Under the pieces are notes generated by a model that was not told the DNA's origin, searched no databases, and saw only the letters and a program-made list of their open reading frames with translations. From the NCBI GenBank assembly GCA_024641205.1, contig JAHEDM010000087.1, forward strand, positions 1-8,305: DNA of 8,305 bases, in the 5' to 3' direction. Source of the DNA: Actinomycetes bacterium. Lineage in GTDB: Bacteria > Actinomycetota > Acidimicrobiia > Spongiisociales > UBA4744. This document shows, piece by piece, positions 1 through 5,222 of this stretch (its first letter is position 1; every line of letters starts with the position of its first letter). The translations under genes were made by a program, and so were the position numbers.

Positions 1-652
1 CCTCGATCGTGTCGAACGCGTCACCCGAATCAAACAGCCGCTGGGCCGTAGGAAGGTCGAAAAGGGCAAACCCTGCCCCGCCCAGGTTGTCGGCTTCGCC
101 AAACCCGGCCAGGCCCACCAGGGTGAAGGACTCCGGCGGTCCGAAGATGACGATCTGCACCGTGTCGCCAATCACAAACCCCAATCGCTCAGCCGTCTTT
201 CGATCTAAAGCCACCTGACCGTCTGCAGACGGCCGGGTGCCCTCCCGCAGAGAGAAGGCTCCTGGTCGGTTGGTGTCGGTCCAGGATGCTCCAAAGGTCG
301 GCGGTCCGGCGGTGCTCGCAATCTCTCCGTTCTGATCGAGTAGCTGCACAAACCAGAAGAGCGATCCGGTTGCCTCCTCAACCCCTCCTACCGCGCGGAC
401 GTCTTCGAGCACCGCGGCGGGGATCCTCTCGGGAAGCGAGAAGCCGAAATCATTTCCCGGCTCGATGACGGGTCGGATGGTGACGTCGATACCTGCGGTC
501 GTTCCGGAGAACAGATCGTCGAACACGCTGGAGAGGGTGTCGGTGAATACGAATGACCCGGCAACGAACCCCACCCCGATGGTGATGGCCAGGACGGTCA
601 GGGCCATACGGAGTTTGTGGCCGAGCAGGCCCTTCACGGTCGCCCGCCACAC
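1..652 (-). CDS. ABC exporter permease, MacB/FtsX type (C-terminus outside window)
   Basis: Membrane subunit of a MacB/FtsX-family exporter; 217 residues are visible and the rest lies beyond the left edge. The frame is open from a GTG at 652 to position 1. The protein begins VWRATVKGLLGHKLRMALTV, a short basic cytoplasmic stretch leading into one hydrophobic segment (about residues 15-37). Next comes FVFTDTLSSVFDDLF and a soluble extracytoplasmic region, the usual beginning of this family (MacB-like core domain between the first and second membrane segments). The start is supported by GGAGG at 665-661, 8 bases upstream, inside the end of the ATPase gene. Only three bases (GTC) separate the ATPase stop from this GTG, so the two are almost certainly co-translated. 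The missing part should hold the three C-terminal membrane helices. Substrate unknown; export of a lipid, peptide or drug is possible. Confidence 0.88.
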   Translation of the reverse strand, partial: MWRATVKGLLGHKLRMALTVLAITIGVGFVAGSFVFTDTLSSVFDDLFSGTTAGIDVTIRPVIEPGNDFGFSLPERIPAAVLEDVRAVGGVEEATGSLFWFVQLLDQNGEIASTAGPPTFGASWTDTNRPGAFSLREGTRPSADGQVALDRKTAERLGFVIGDTVQIVIFGPPESFTLVGLAGFGEADNLGGAGFALFDLPTAQRLFDSGDAFDTIE

Positions 653-655
653 GAC

Positions 656-1390
656 TCAGGCCTCCAGCAACTTGATGTAGTCGAGGATGCGTTCCCGGGT
701 TGGTTCGAGCATCTCGCCGACAACCACTCCGTCGGCCAGGAACACCACCCGGTCGGCGTAACCGGCTGCGGCAGGGTCGTGGGTGACCATCACGATGGTC
801 TGTCCCAGTTGCCGTACGGCCTCGCTCATGAATCCCAACAATTCTGCGCCCGAGCTGGAGTCGAGGTTGCCCGATGGTTCGTCGGCGAAGATGATGTCTG
901 GCCGGCTGGCGAGCGCTCGGGCGGCAGCCACTCGTTGCTGTTCACCACCGGAGAGCTCCGTCGGACGGTGATGGAGGCGATCGCGGATCCCGATCGTATC
1001 GATGATGCGATCCACCCACTCCTGGTCCGGCTTGCGGCCGGCGATGGCCATCGGCAGGGTGATGTTCTCGATCGCGTTGAGAGTCGGCACCAGGTTGTAG
1101 GCCTGGAACACGAAGCCCACCTGGTCTCGTCGCAGCCGGGTGAGTTGATCGTCGTTGAGCGAGCCAAGATCGGTGTCTCCGATGTAGACGCGTCCGTCCG
1201 TGAGCGAGTCGAGGCCGGCCAGACAGTGCAGAAGGGTCGATTTGCCTGAGCCGGAGGGCCCCATGATGGCCGTGAATTGCTGAGATGCGAACTCGACGTC
1301 TATCCCGTTCAATGCCCGAACGTGTGCGTCGCCTTCGCCGTAGATCTTCACTGCGCCCGCGGCCCGAGCCGCGACTTCAGTGCGCGTCAT
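656..1390 (-). CDS. ABC exporter ATPase, MacB/LolD type
   Basis: Nucleotide-binding subunit that should power the adjacent FtsX-type permease; 244 residues, normal for the family. Visible motifs: aromatic A-loop Tyr17, Walker A GPSGSGKST (44-52), Q-loop Gln96 in FVFQAYNLVPTLNAIENI, signature LSGGEQQR (146-153), Walker B IIFADEP (166-172), D-loop GNLD (174-177) and H-loop His204 in VMVTHD. The insert around NLVPTL and the PSGNLDS sequence are typical of the MacB/LolD/FtsE branch. Start chosen at ATG 1390 because AAGGA (1403-1399) lies 8 bases upstream. The frame stays open to a TTG at 1453, but that would add 21 unrelated residues and begin in the tail of the hairpin at 1459-1490. All catalytic motifs are intact. 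The 5' leader looks structured (see 1459-1605). Confidence 0.96.
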   Translation of the reverse strand: MTRTEVAARAAGAVKIYGEGDAHVRALNGIDVEFASQQFTAIMGPSGSGKSTLLHCLAGLDSLTDGRVYIGDTDLGSLNDDQLTRLRRDQVGFVFQAYNLVPTLNAIENITLPMAIAGRKPDQEWVDRIIDTIGIRDRLHHRPTELSGGEQQRVAAARALASRPDIIFADEPSGNLDSSSGAELLGFMSEAVRQLGQTIVMVTHDPAAAGYADRVVFLADGVVVGEMLEPTRERILDYIKLLEA

Positions 1391-1458
1391 CTGTGTTGTC
1401 CTTATCGAGATTTGGGCTGATGCTGGCAGGTCTGGGTTGCTATCGGGTGCCAAGAAAT

Positions 1459-1490
1459 GTCATAGCCCGGACGATTGTCCGGGCTATGAC
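1459..1490 (-). terminator. Perfect 14-bp hairpin, intrinsic terminator or attenuator
   Basis: Minus strand GTCATAGCCCGGAC (1490-1477), loop AATC, then GTCCGGGCTATGAC (1472-1459): 14 uninterrupted pairs with a 4-base loop. It is followed by ACATTTCTTGG, a T-rich but interrupted tail. Plus-strand reading has no T tract after it, so it should act on minus-strand transcription. It could end the response-regulator transcript (189 bases past its stop) or attenuate the exporter leader (68 bases before the ATPase ATG). Both roles are possible at once. Confidence 0.7.
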
Positions 1491-1505
1491 CCCTTGCCGT
1501 CGGTG

Positions 1506-1590
1506 CGAGACGGCCTTGTGGCGGAGGGTTAGTTCGACCTTCCCTGGCAGATCGCTCCGGCTCATTCGTTCCGAACCAACCGCCGTCTCG
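1506..1590 (-). ncRNA. Candidate structured leader RNA (cis-regulatory)
   Basis: On the minus strand CGAGACGGC (1590-1582) is perfectly complementary to GCCGTCTCG (1514-1506), forming a 9-bp closing stem. Inside it GGTTGGTT (1581-1574) pairs with AACCCTCC (1530-1523), 6 of 8 positions, leaving an 8-base bulge on the 3' side. CGATC (1554-1550) pairs with GGTCG (1539-1535) around a 10-base loop. The 3' strand of the closing stem can instead form GCCGTC (1514-1509) with GACGGC (1501-1496) around a 7-base loop, so the two states exclude each other. I recognise no known riboswitch consensus (not TPP, cobalamin or fluoride). Pairing was found by eye; conservation is untested. Confidence 0.4.
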
Positions 1591-1678
1591 GCAGGGCGAA
1601 CCATAATGGTTTTCCGACACGGCGTCGTCAGTCGTCAGGCGGAAACGGCATCATCCAAAAGTATGAGTTTCCCGGTAT

Positions 1679-2347
1679 CTAGATCTCAATCGATCCGGGC
1701 TCAACGAGGCCCGATTCGTAGGCCAGGACGATCGCATGGCTGCGATCTCGCACGTTGAGCTTGGCGAATACGCGGGAGGCATGGGTCTTGACCGTTGCCT
1801 CGGAAATGAAGAGCTGTTCGGCGATTTCCGCATTGGAAAAGCCCTGAGCCATGAGACGCAACACATCACGTTCCCGGCCGGTGAGTTGTTCGAAGCGGGT
1901 CGTGTGGGTGCGGCGGGGACGCCTGGTCAACTCACGGATCAGGCGCTTGGTGATCGTCGGCGAAAGCACCGCGTCGCCACGGGCGATGATACGAACTGCC
2001 GCCGCCAGTTCTTCCGGGGGAGCGTCCTTGAGCAAGAATCCATTAGCTCCGGCTTTCAACGCGTCGTAGACGTACTCTTCGAGGTCGAAGGTCGTCAGCA
2101 TGAGAATGTTGGTGTCGGGTGCCCCCTCGGCGCTGAGTAACCGGGCGGTTGCTTCGATGCCGTCCATGCGTGGCATGCGGATGTCCATGAGCACCACGTC
2201 GGGGGCAAGTTCGATCGTGAGGTCGACGGCCTCTTCGCCGGTGCCGGCTTCGCCGACGACTTCGATGTCGGCTTCCTCTTCCAGAATCCGGCGAAATCCG
2301 GTCCGAACGAGGACCTGGTCATCGACTATCAGCACGCGAATGCTCAC
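1679..2347 (-). CDS. NarL/FixJ-family response regulator
   Basis: Two-component transcription factor of 222 residues: N-terminal phosphoacceptor receiver domain (about 1-120), a short linker rich in Arg and Thr, and a C-terminal LuxR-type helix-turn-helix (about 155-212). Receiver landmarks are all present: acidic pair Asp9-Asp10, phosphoacceptor Asp55 in VVLMDIRMPRMDG, switch Thr85 in LMLTTF, and Lys107 in FLLKDA. The output domain shows LTGRERDVLRLMAQGFSN followed by EIAEQLFISEATVKTHASRV. Start chosen at GTG 2347, with AGGAG at 2358-2354 six bases upstream; an in-frame ATG at 2380 would add 11 residues and has only a weak ribosome binding site. No sensor histidine kinase is visible nearby. 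The next genes on the same strand are the ABC exporter, a plausible but unproven target. Confidence 0.95.
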   Translation of the reverse strand: MSIRVLIVDDQVLVRTGFRRILEEEADIEVVGEAGTGEEAVDLTIELAPDVVLMDIRMPRMDGIEATARLLSAEGAPDTNILMLTTFDLEEYVYDALKAGANGFLLKDAPPEELAAAVRIIARGDAVLSPTITKRLIRELTRRPRRTHTTRFEQLTGRERDVLRLMAQGFSNAEIAEQLFISEATVKTHASRVFAKLNVRDRSHAIVLAYESGLVEPGSIEI

Positions 2348-2448
2348 GGTGGACTCCTGCTCAATACCCACGGTGCTCATAACACCGCACCCGGTGATGG
2401 TAACTGGAAAGGCATGGTTAAGGTGGTCCGAGTTGCGAGAGAGGTGTC
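2348..2448. promoter_or_regulatory. Divergent intergenic region, response regulator / nnrE
   Basis: About 100 bases separate the two divergent starts. Possible -10 boxes are TAAGGT (2419-2424) facing nnrE and TACCAT (2402-2397, minus strand) facing the regulator; neither has a good -35 match. CACGGTG occurs twice in direct orientation, at 2345-2351 and 2369-2375, 24 bases apart and overlapping the alternative starts of the regulator. The nnrE ribosome binding site is GAGAGAGG (2437-2444), 4 bases before its ATG. Confidence 0.35.
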
Positions 2449-3129
2449 ATGAGCCTGCCCGTCCCGGCGCTCACCGAGCAGCAGATGCGGGAAGTCGACC
2501 GGATCATGGTCGAAGACATCGGTATCGAACTGGTGCAGATGATGGAGAACGCCGGCCGCAATCTGGCGCAGCTCGCCTTGCGTCGATTCAATCCGGCCTC
2601 GGTGATCGTATTGGCCGGTCCGGGCGGCAACGGCGGCGGTGGCCTGGTAGCGGCTCGCCATCTGGCCAACCGGGGGATCGCTGTGCACGTCGCTCTATCA
2701 CGTCCGGCGGAGGAGTTTGCCGGCGTATCCGCTCATCAGCTGGCCATCCTGCAACGCATGCGAATCCCCCTGATGGAAGGGGCGACCACCGATGCCGATC
2801 TGATCCTCGATGCATTGATCGGGTACAGCTTGCAGGGCAACCCGCGCGGCGATACTCGCGACCTGATCGACTGGGCCAAAGGGTCCGGGTCCCCGGTGCT
2901 TTCCCTCGACACGCCCAGCGGGCTCGACGTGACGACGGGGAAGGCGGCCGACCCGTGTGTTGCAGCCACGGTCACGATGACCCTCGCCCTGCCCAAGGTG
3001 GGTTTGCTGGGAGCGCCGCAGGTGGGTGAGCTGTGGCTGGCCGACATCTCGGTGCCGCCCGCGGTGTACCGGGCATTCGGGATGGAAGTCGGCAACCTCT
3101 TCTCGGAGGACACTCTGGTTCGGGTCTGA
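2449..3129 (+). CDS. nnrE: NAD(P)H-hydrate epimerase, stand-alone YjeF N-terminal domain
   Basis: Metabolite-repair enzyme that interconverts the R and S forms of hydrated NAD(P)H so that the S-specific dehydratase (NnrD) can restore the cofactor. At 226 residues it is the epimerase domain alone; the C-terminal kinase-like dehydratase found in fused homologues is absent and no nnrD lies in the window. Visible motifs: MREVDRIMVEDIGIELVQMM then ENAG (33-36), a glycine-rich loop GPGGNGGGGLVAARHL (57-72), DALIGYSLQGNPRG (121-134) and LSLDTPSGLDVTTG (151-164). The loop departs from the usual GNNGGDG: the first Asn and the Asp are Gly here, while Asn61 is kept. Activity is therefore likely but not certain. 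ATG 2449 is preceded by GAGAGAGG. It is a single-gene unit, converging on the Ddn-like gene with only 15 bases between stops. Confidence 0.88.
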   Translation: MSLPVPALTEQQMREVDRIMVEDIGIELVQMMENAGRNLAQLALRRFNPASVIVLAGPGGNGGGGLVAARHLANRGIAVHVALSRPAEEFAGVSAHQLAILQRMRIPLMEGATTDADLILDALIGYSLQGNPRGDTRDLIDWAKGSGSPVLSLDTPSGLDVTTGKAADPCVAATVTMTLALPKVGLLGAPQVGELWLADISVPPAVYRAFGMEVGNLFSEDTLVRV

Positions 3130-3148
3130 TCTGGTGGGGCGAGATCAG
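3126..3148. terminator. Small inverted repeat spanning both convergent stop codons
   Basis: CTGATC (3126-3131) and GATCAG (3143-3148) are exact inverted copies around an 11-base loop. The left arm contains the TGA of nnrE and the right arm the TGA (minus strand) of the Ddn-like gene. With only 15 bases between the stops there is no room for a classical terminator. The stem is short, not GC-rich and lacks T tracts, so a terminator role is weakly supported. Confidence 0.25.
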
Positions 3149-3567
3149 TCGGCCGGCCGGAGCCGCACCACCGGAATCGGGCGATCCGTCCGGGCCTGGT
3201 AGTCCGCATAACCCCGGTGGGCCTTCACGATGGTGGGCCACCACTGCCGCCGCTCGTTTTCCTCCATCGGCTCGGCGTTGACCCTCCACCGTTTCCCCGA
3301 GACCTGCACTTCTCCTTGCGACTCCGTCTCGAGGTTGGTGTACCAGTGGGGGTGATGCGGGCGTCCTCCCCATGAGGCGATCACGATCAAGTCATCGTCG
3401 TCTCGCAGATAGAGCAACGGGACCGTGTGTTGCTTGCCCGTCTTCTTCCCCCGGGTGGTCAACAGCAGCATGTCATTGTTCGCCAATCGCCGGCCGATCC
3501 GGCCCTCCGTGAGCCGGTACACGACCGAATGAAACGTCGACAGGGCCCTGGCGTTGCGATCTCGCAT
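3145..3567 (-). CDS. Ddn-family F420H2-dependent reductase (nitroreductase-like)
   Basis: 140-residue single-domain split-barrel protein of the deazaflavin-dependent nitroreductase family, which uses reduced cofactor F420 to reduce quinones or other unsaturated substrates. Family landmarks: HSVVYRLTEGRIGRRL (13-28), the LLLTTRGKKTG strand and loop (34-44), VPLLYL (49-54), IVIASWGGRPHHPHWYTNL (61-79) and the typical ending TDRPIPVVRLRP. Length fits the shorter Ddn-like members. The start ATG 3567 has no Shine-Dalgarno sequence but has TAGGTT (3579-3574) six bases upstream, fitting a leaderless message. It is transcribed away from nucS, with 42 bases between the starts. The physiological substrate cannot be told from sequence. 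Some family members bind FMN or haem instead, so F420 use is inferred. Confidence 0.9.
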   Translation of the reverse strand: MRDRNARALSTFHSVVYRLTEGRIGRRLANNDMLLLTTRGKKTGKQHTVPLLYLRDDDDLIVIASWGGRPHHPHWYTNLETESQGEVQVSGKRWRVNAEPMEENERRQWWPTIVKAHRGYADYQARTDRPIPVVRLRPAD

Positions 3568-3609
3568 ACCGGGAACCTAGCCGCCGTTGCACTGGTACGC
3601 TCCCGGACC
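3568..3609. promoter_or_regulatory. Compact divergent promoter pair, Ddn-like / nucS
   Basis: Only 42 bases separate the two ATGs and neither has a Shine-Dalgarno sequence. TAGGTT (3579-3574, minus) ends 6 bases before the Ddn-like ATG. TACGCT (3596-3601, plus) ends 8 bases before the nucS ATG. Both match TANNNT. A -35 element for nucS would fall at about 3573-3578, on top of the opposing -10 box, so polymerase binding at the two promoters should be mutually exclusive. No clear -35 consensus is seen for either. Confidence 0.45.
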
Positions 3610-4269
3610 ATGCGGCTGATGATCGCCCGGTGCAGTGTCGACTATGAAGGCCGTCTCACGGCACATCTTCCGATCGCAACGCGCTTGATCATGGTCAAGG
3701 CCGACGGGTGCGTCGCCGTTCACGCCGACGGCGGGGCCTACAAACCGCTCAATTGGATGAATGCGCCCAATTACCTCGAGGAGCGGGACGGTGAATGGGT
3801 GGTGACCAACCCGCGCGGTGAGCGGCTGGTCATCACTATCGAAGAGGTTCTCCAGGACACTGCCCTCGAATTCGGGTCAGATCCAGGTCTCGAAAAGGAC
3901 GGGGTGGAGGCTCACCTGCAGGTGCTACTGGCCGAACGGCCCGGAGTGTTGGAAGAAGGCCTCACGCTCATCCGGCGGGAGTACCCGACCGACATCGGCC
4001 CGGTCGACTTGCTGTGTCACGACCCCGAGGGGGGTTCGGTTGCCGTCGAGATCAAACGCCGTGGCGAGATCGACGGAGTGGAGCAACTGGCCCGTTACCT
4101 CGAACGGCTCAATCTCGACGCCCGGCTTGCTCCCGTCCGGGGGATCTTTGCCGCGCAATCGATCAAACCGCAGGCGAAAGTGCTGGCCGAGGCGCGTGGA
4201 ATCGGCACGGTCGAGATCGACTACGAGGAGCTGCGGGGCATCGAATCGAACGACTTGCGTCTCTTCTGA
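3610..4269 (+). CDS. nucS: Mismatch-specific endonuclease NucS (EndoMS)
   Basis: Endonuclease that cuts both strands around G-T and related mismatches and serves as non-canonical mismatch repair in Actinobacteria and many Archaea, which lack MutS/MutL. 219 residues, normal length. The N-terminal part MRLMIARCSVDYEGRLTAHL is strongly NucS-like and includes AYKPLNWM (43-50), part of the DNA/mismatch-binding and dimerisation region. The C-terminal RecB-like nuclease domain starts near residue 97 (DGVEAHLQVLL) and shows the PD-(D/E)XK site: Asp133 in GPVDLL, Glu147 and Lys149 in VEIKRRG, then Gln159 and Tyr163 in EQLARYLE. The protein ends NDLRLF, resembling the terminal sliding-clamp-binding motif of NucS. 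The frame is open upstream to 3427, but homology begins exactly at ATG 3610, which has a leaderless-type TACGCT 8 bases before it. trmL follows after 3 bases. Confidence 0.96.
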   Translation: MRLMIARCSVDYEGRLTAHLPIATRLIMVKADGCVAVHADGGAYKPLNWMNAPNYLEERDGEWVVTNPRGERLVITIEEVLQDTALEFGSDPGLEKDGVEAHLQVLLAERPGVLEEGLTLIRREYPTDIGPVDLLCHDPEGGSVAVEIKRRGEIDGVEQLARYLERLNLDARLAPVRGIFAAQSIKPQAKVLAEARGIGTVEIDYEELRGIESNDLRLF

Positions 4270-4272
4270 GCA

Positions 4273-4737
4273 ATGTTGCACGTCGTCTTGTACCGGCCCG
4301 AGATCCCGCCCAACACCGGGAATGCGATGCGTCTGTGTGCCAATACCGGGACGGCACTGCACCTCATTCACCCGCTCGGGTTCTCGCTTGACGAAGCCCG
4401 GCTCAAGCGGGCCGGGCTCGACTACCGGCACTGGGCCGACGTTCGCAACCACGACAGCCTGGACGATTTCGTGGCGACGACGGACTTTGATCGGCTCTGG
4501 GGGTTCTCGCAACACGGGCAGCGCTCCTACTCCGACGTGGACTACGGCCCGGGCGACGCTCTACTTTTCGGACCGGAATCCGATGGGCTCCCGGGGGACG
4601 TGCTGGCCTGGGAGAGAATCGACGGCCTCCTTCGGATCCCCATGCTGCCCCGCGCTCGCAGCCTCAACCTTGCCAACGCGGTGGCGATTGTGGTCTACGA
4701 AGCCTGGGGTCGGCTGGGGTTTCCGGGAGGAGTCTGA
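4273..4737 (+). CDS. trmL: tRNA (cytidine/uridine-34-2'-O)-methyltransferase TrmL
   Basis: SPOUT-class methyltransferase that adds a methyl group from S-adenosylmethionine to the 2'-OH of wobble base 34, in E. coli of the two tRNA-Leu isoacceptors. 154 residues, close to the E. coli enzyme. Motifs in order: PEIPPNTGNAMRLCANTG (9-26), motif 2 LLFGPESDGLP (97-107), and the knot-forming motif 3 RIPMLPRARSLNLANAVAIV (121-140) followed by YEAWGRLGF. These form the trefoil-knot cofactor site; the protein should be a dimer. It has no extra RNA-binding domain, as usual for TrmL. ATG lies 3 bases after the nucS TGA with no Shine-Dalgarno sequence, so translation probably depends on termination of nucS. 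The link to nucS may only be genomic convenience. Confidence 0.95.
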   Translation: MLHVVLYRPEIPPNTGNAMRLCANTGTALHLIHPLGFSLDEARLKRAGLDYRHWADVRNHDSLDDFVATTDFDRLWGFSQHGQRSYSDVDYGPGDALLFGPESDGLPGDVLAWERIDGLLRIPMLPRARSLNLANAVAIVVYEAWGRLGFPGGV

Positions 4738-4889
4738 GGGGTCGGAAAGGCCTCAGCGGCTGGTCCTTTCGAACACCCTTCGGTCGTACAGATCAGGCTA
4801 CCGAGATCGTCCAAGATGTCTCCGTCGCCGTCACGGCCAACCAGATTGGTCGGCCCACGAGGGGCTGGCTGGCAGGCTATCGTGACCGT
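4738..4889 (+). other. Intergenic, trmL to the 92-residue gene, with weak hairpins
   Basis: 152 bases with no supported gene. Two imperfect hairpins are visible. GAAAGGCC (4745-4752) pairs with GGTCCTTTC (4762-4770) with one bulged T. GGCCAACC (4835-4842) pairs with GGTCGGCC (4848-4855) with one A-C mismatch around AGATT. Neither is followed by a T tract on either strand, so terminator function is unclear. A TATCGT hexamer (4878-4883) lies 6 bases before the next ATG and may be a leaderless -10 box. Confidence 0.35.
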
Positions 4890-5168
4890 ATGACCGAGAT
4901 CCTCGTCACCTCGCTGGGATCCGATCTCTACCGGGTTGAGGTCCAGGAAAGTGAGTCGACAACCGTCCACGATGTGACGGTTGCTCCGGCCGATCTCATG
5001 GCCTTCGGCCGAGGGCAGGGAGCACCGCGGCTACTCGAGGAATCCTTTCGTTTCCTCCTCGAACGAGAGCCTAAAGAGGCCATCCTGCCGCGGTTCGCGA
5101 TAGGAGTGATCGCCCGTTACTTCCCCGACTACCCGGCCGAGATAACCCGCCGCCTGGCCGCCCGCTGA
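4890..5168 (+). CDS. Conserved small protein of unknown function
   Basis: 92 residues, no signal peptide or membrane segment, so probably cytoplasmic. The N-terminal half looks like a small beta unit (EILVTSLGSDLYRVEVQES, then TTVHDVTVAPADLM). The C-terminal half looks helical and carries the sequence SFRFLLEREPKEAILPRFAI, then ARYFPDYPAEI. I recall this C-terminal pattern (FLLEREPKE, RF, YFP-Y-EI) from uncharacterised conserved proteins of similar size in many bacteria, but I know of no assigned function. Codon use matches its neighbours (GC-rich third positions). No Shine-Dalgarno sequence; TATCGT (4878-4883) ends 6 bases before the ATG, consistent with a leaderless message of its own rather than part of the nucS-trmL unit. 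It converges on the acyltransferase gene. Confidence 0.82.
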   Translation: MTEILVTSLGSDLYRVEVQESESTTVHDVTVAPADLMAFGRGQGAPRLLEESFRFLLEREPKEAILPRFAIGVIARYFPDYPAEITRRLAAR

Positions 5169-5199
5169 CTCTCCCCGTCATGGTGCCGATGTTCCTCGC

Positions 5200-5222
5200 T
5201 TGGTGCGCAAGCTAGGCACCAA
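5200..5222. terminator. Inverted repeat at the convergent gene ends
   Basis: TTGGTGC (5200-5206) and GCACCAA (5216-5222) are exact inverted copies around a 9-base loop that contains the acyltransferase stop codon (TAG, minus strand, 5214-5212). It lies 31 bases past the stop of the 92-residue gene. A bidirectional terminator is possible by position, but there is no clean T tract after the stem on either strand. Confidence 0.3.

Larger units (their letters stand above)
1391..1678 (-). promoter_or_regulatory. Non-coding leader region upstream of the ABC exporter
   Basis: No convincing gene lies between the response regulator stop and the exporter start; the short open frames on either strand have no family-like sequence. 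In minus-strand order it contains a tandem heptamer TGACGAC-TGACGAC (1637-1624), a palindrome AACCATTATGGTT (1611-1599) that includes a possible -10 box TATGGT (1605-1600), a folded domain (1590-1506), an alternative hairpin (1514-1496), a terminator-like hairpin (1490-1459), then the AAGGA ribosome binding site. Transcription from the -10 box would start near 1593, three bases before the folded domain. No convincing -35 hexamer was seen at a 16-18 base spacing, so the promoter is tentative. Confidence 0.5.

Noticed and set aside
617..1249. Open frame of 210 codons on the plus strand
   Set aside because: It lies opposite the ABC ATPase gene, whose motifs are unmistakable. The translation shows no family features and reflects GC-rich codon bias on the opposite strand.
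1391..1453. TTG at 1453 as the start of the ABC ATPase
   Set aside because: The extra 21 residues are unlike the family and would begin in the tail of the 14-bp hairpin, with no ribosome binding site. ATG 1390 has AAGGA at good spacing.
2100..3029. Open frame of 309 codons on the plus strand
   Set aside because: It spans the end of the response regulator and most of nnrE in another frame. The translation is Arg/Ser-rich and low in complexity, typical of a shadow frame.
3151..3158. GGCCGGCC palindrome near the end of the Ddn-like gene
   Set aside because: It encodes part of the conserved C-terminus (LRPAD) and is a common chance palindrome in GC-rich DNA.
3427..3609. N-terminal extension of NucS by 61 residues
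   Set aside because: It runs antisense through the Ddn-like gene and has no NucS similarity. Homology begins exactly at ATG 3610.
3818..4885. Open frame of 355 codons on the plus strand
   Set aside because: It overlaps nucS and trmL in another frame. Both of those carry full catalytic motifs, and this translation is a Ser/Arg/Thr-rich artefact.
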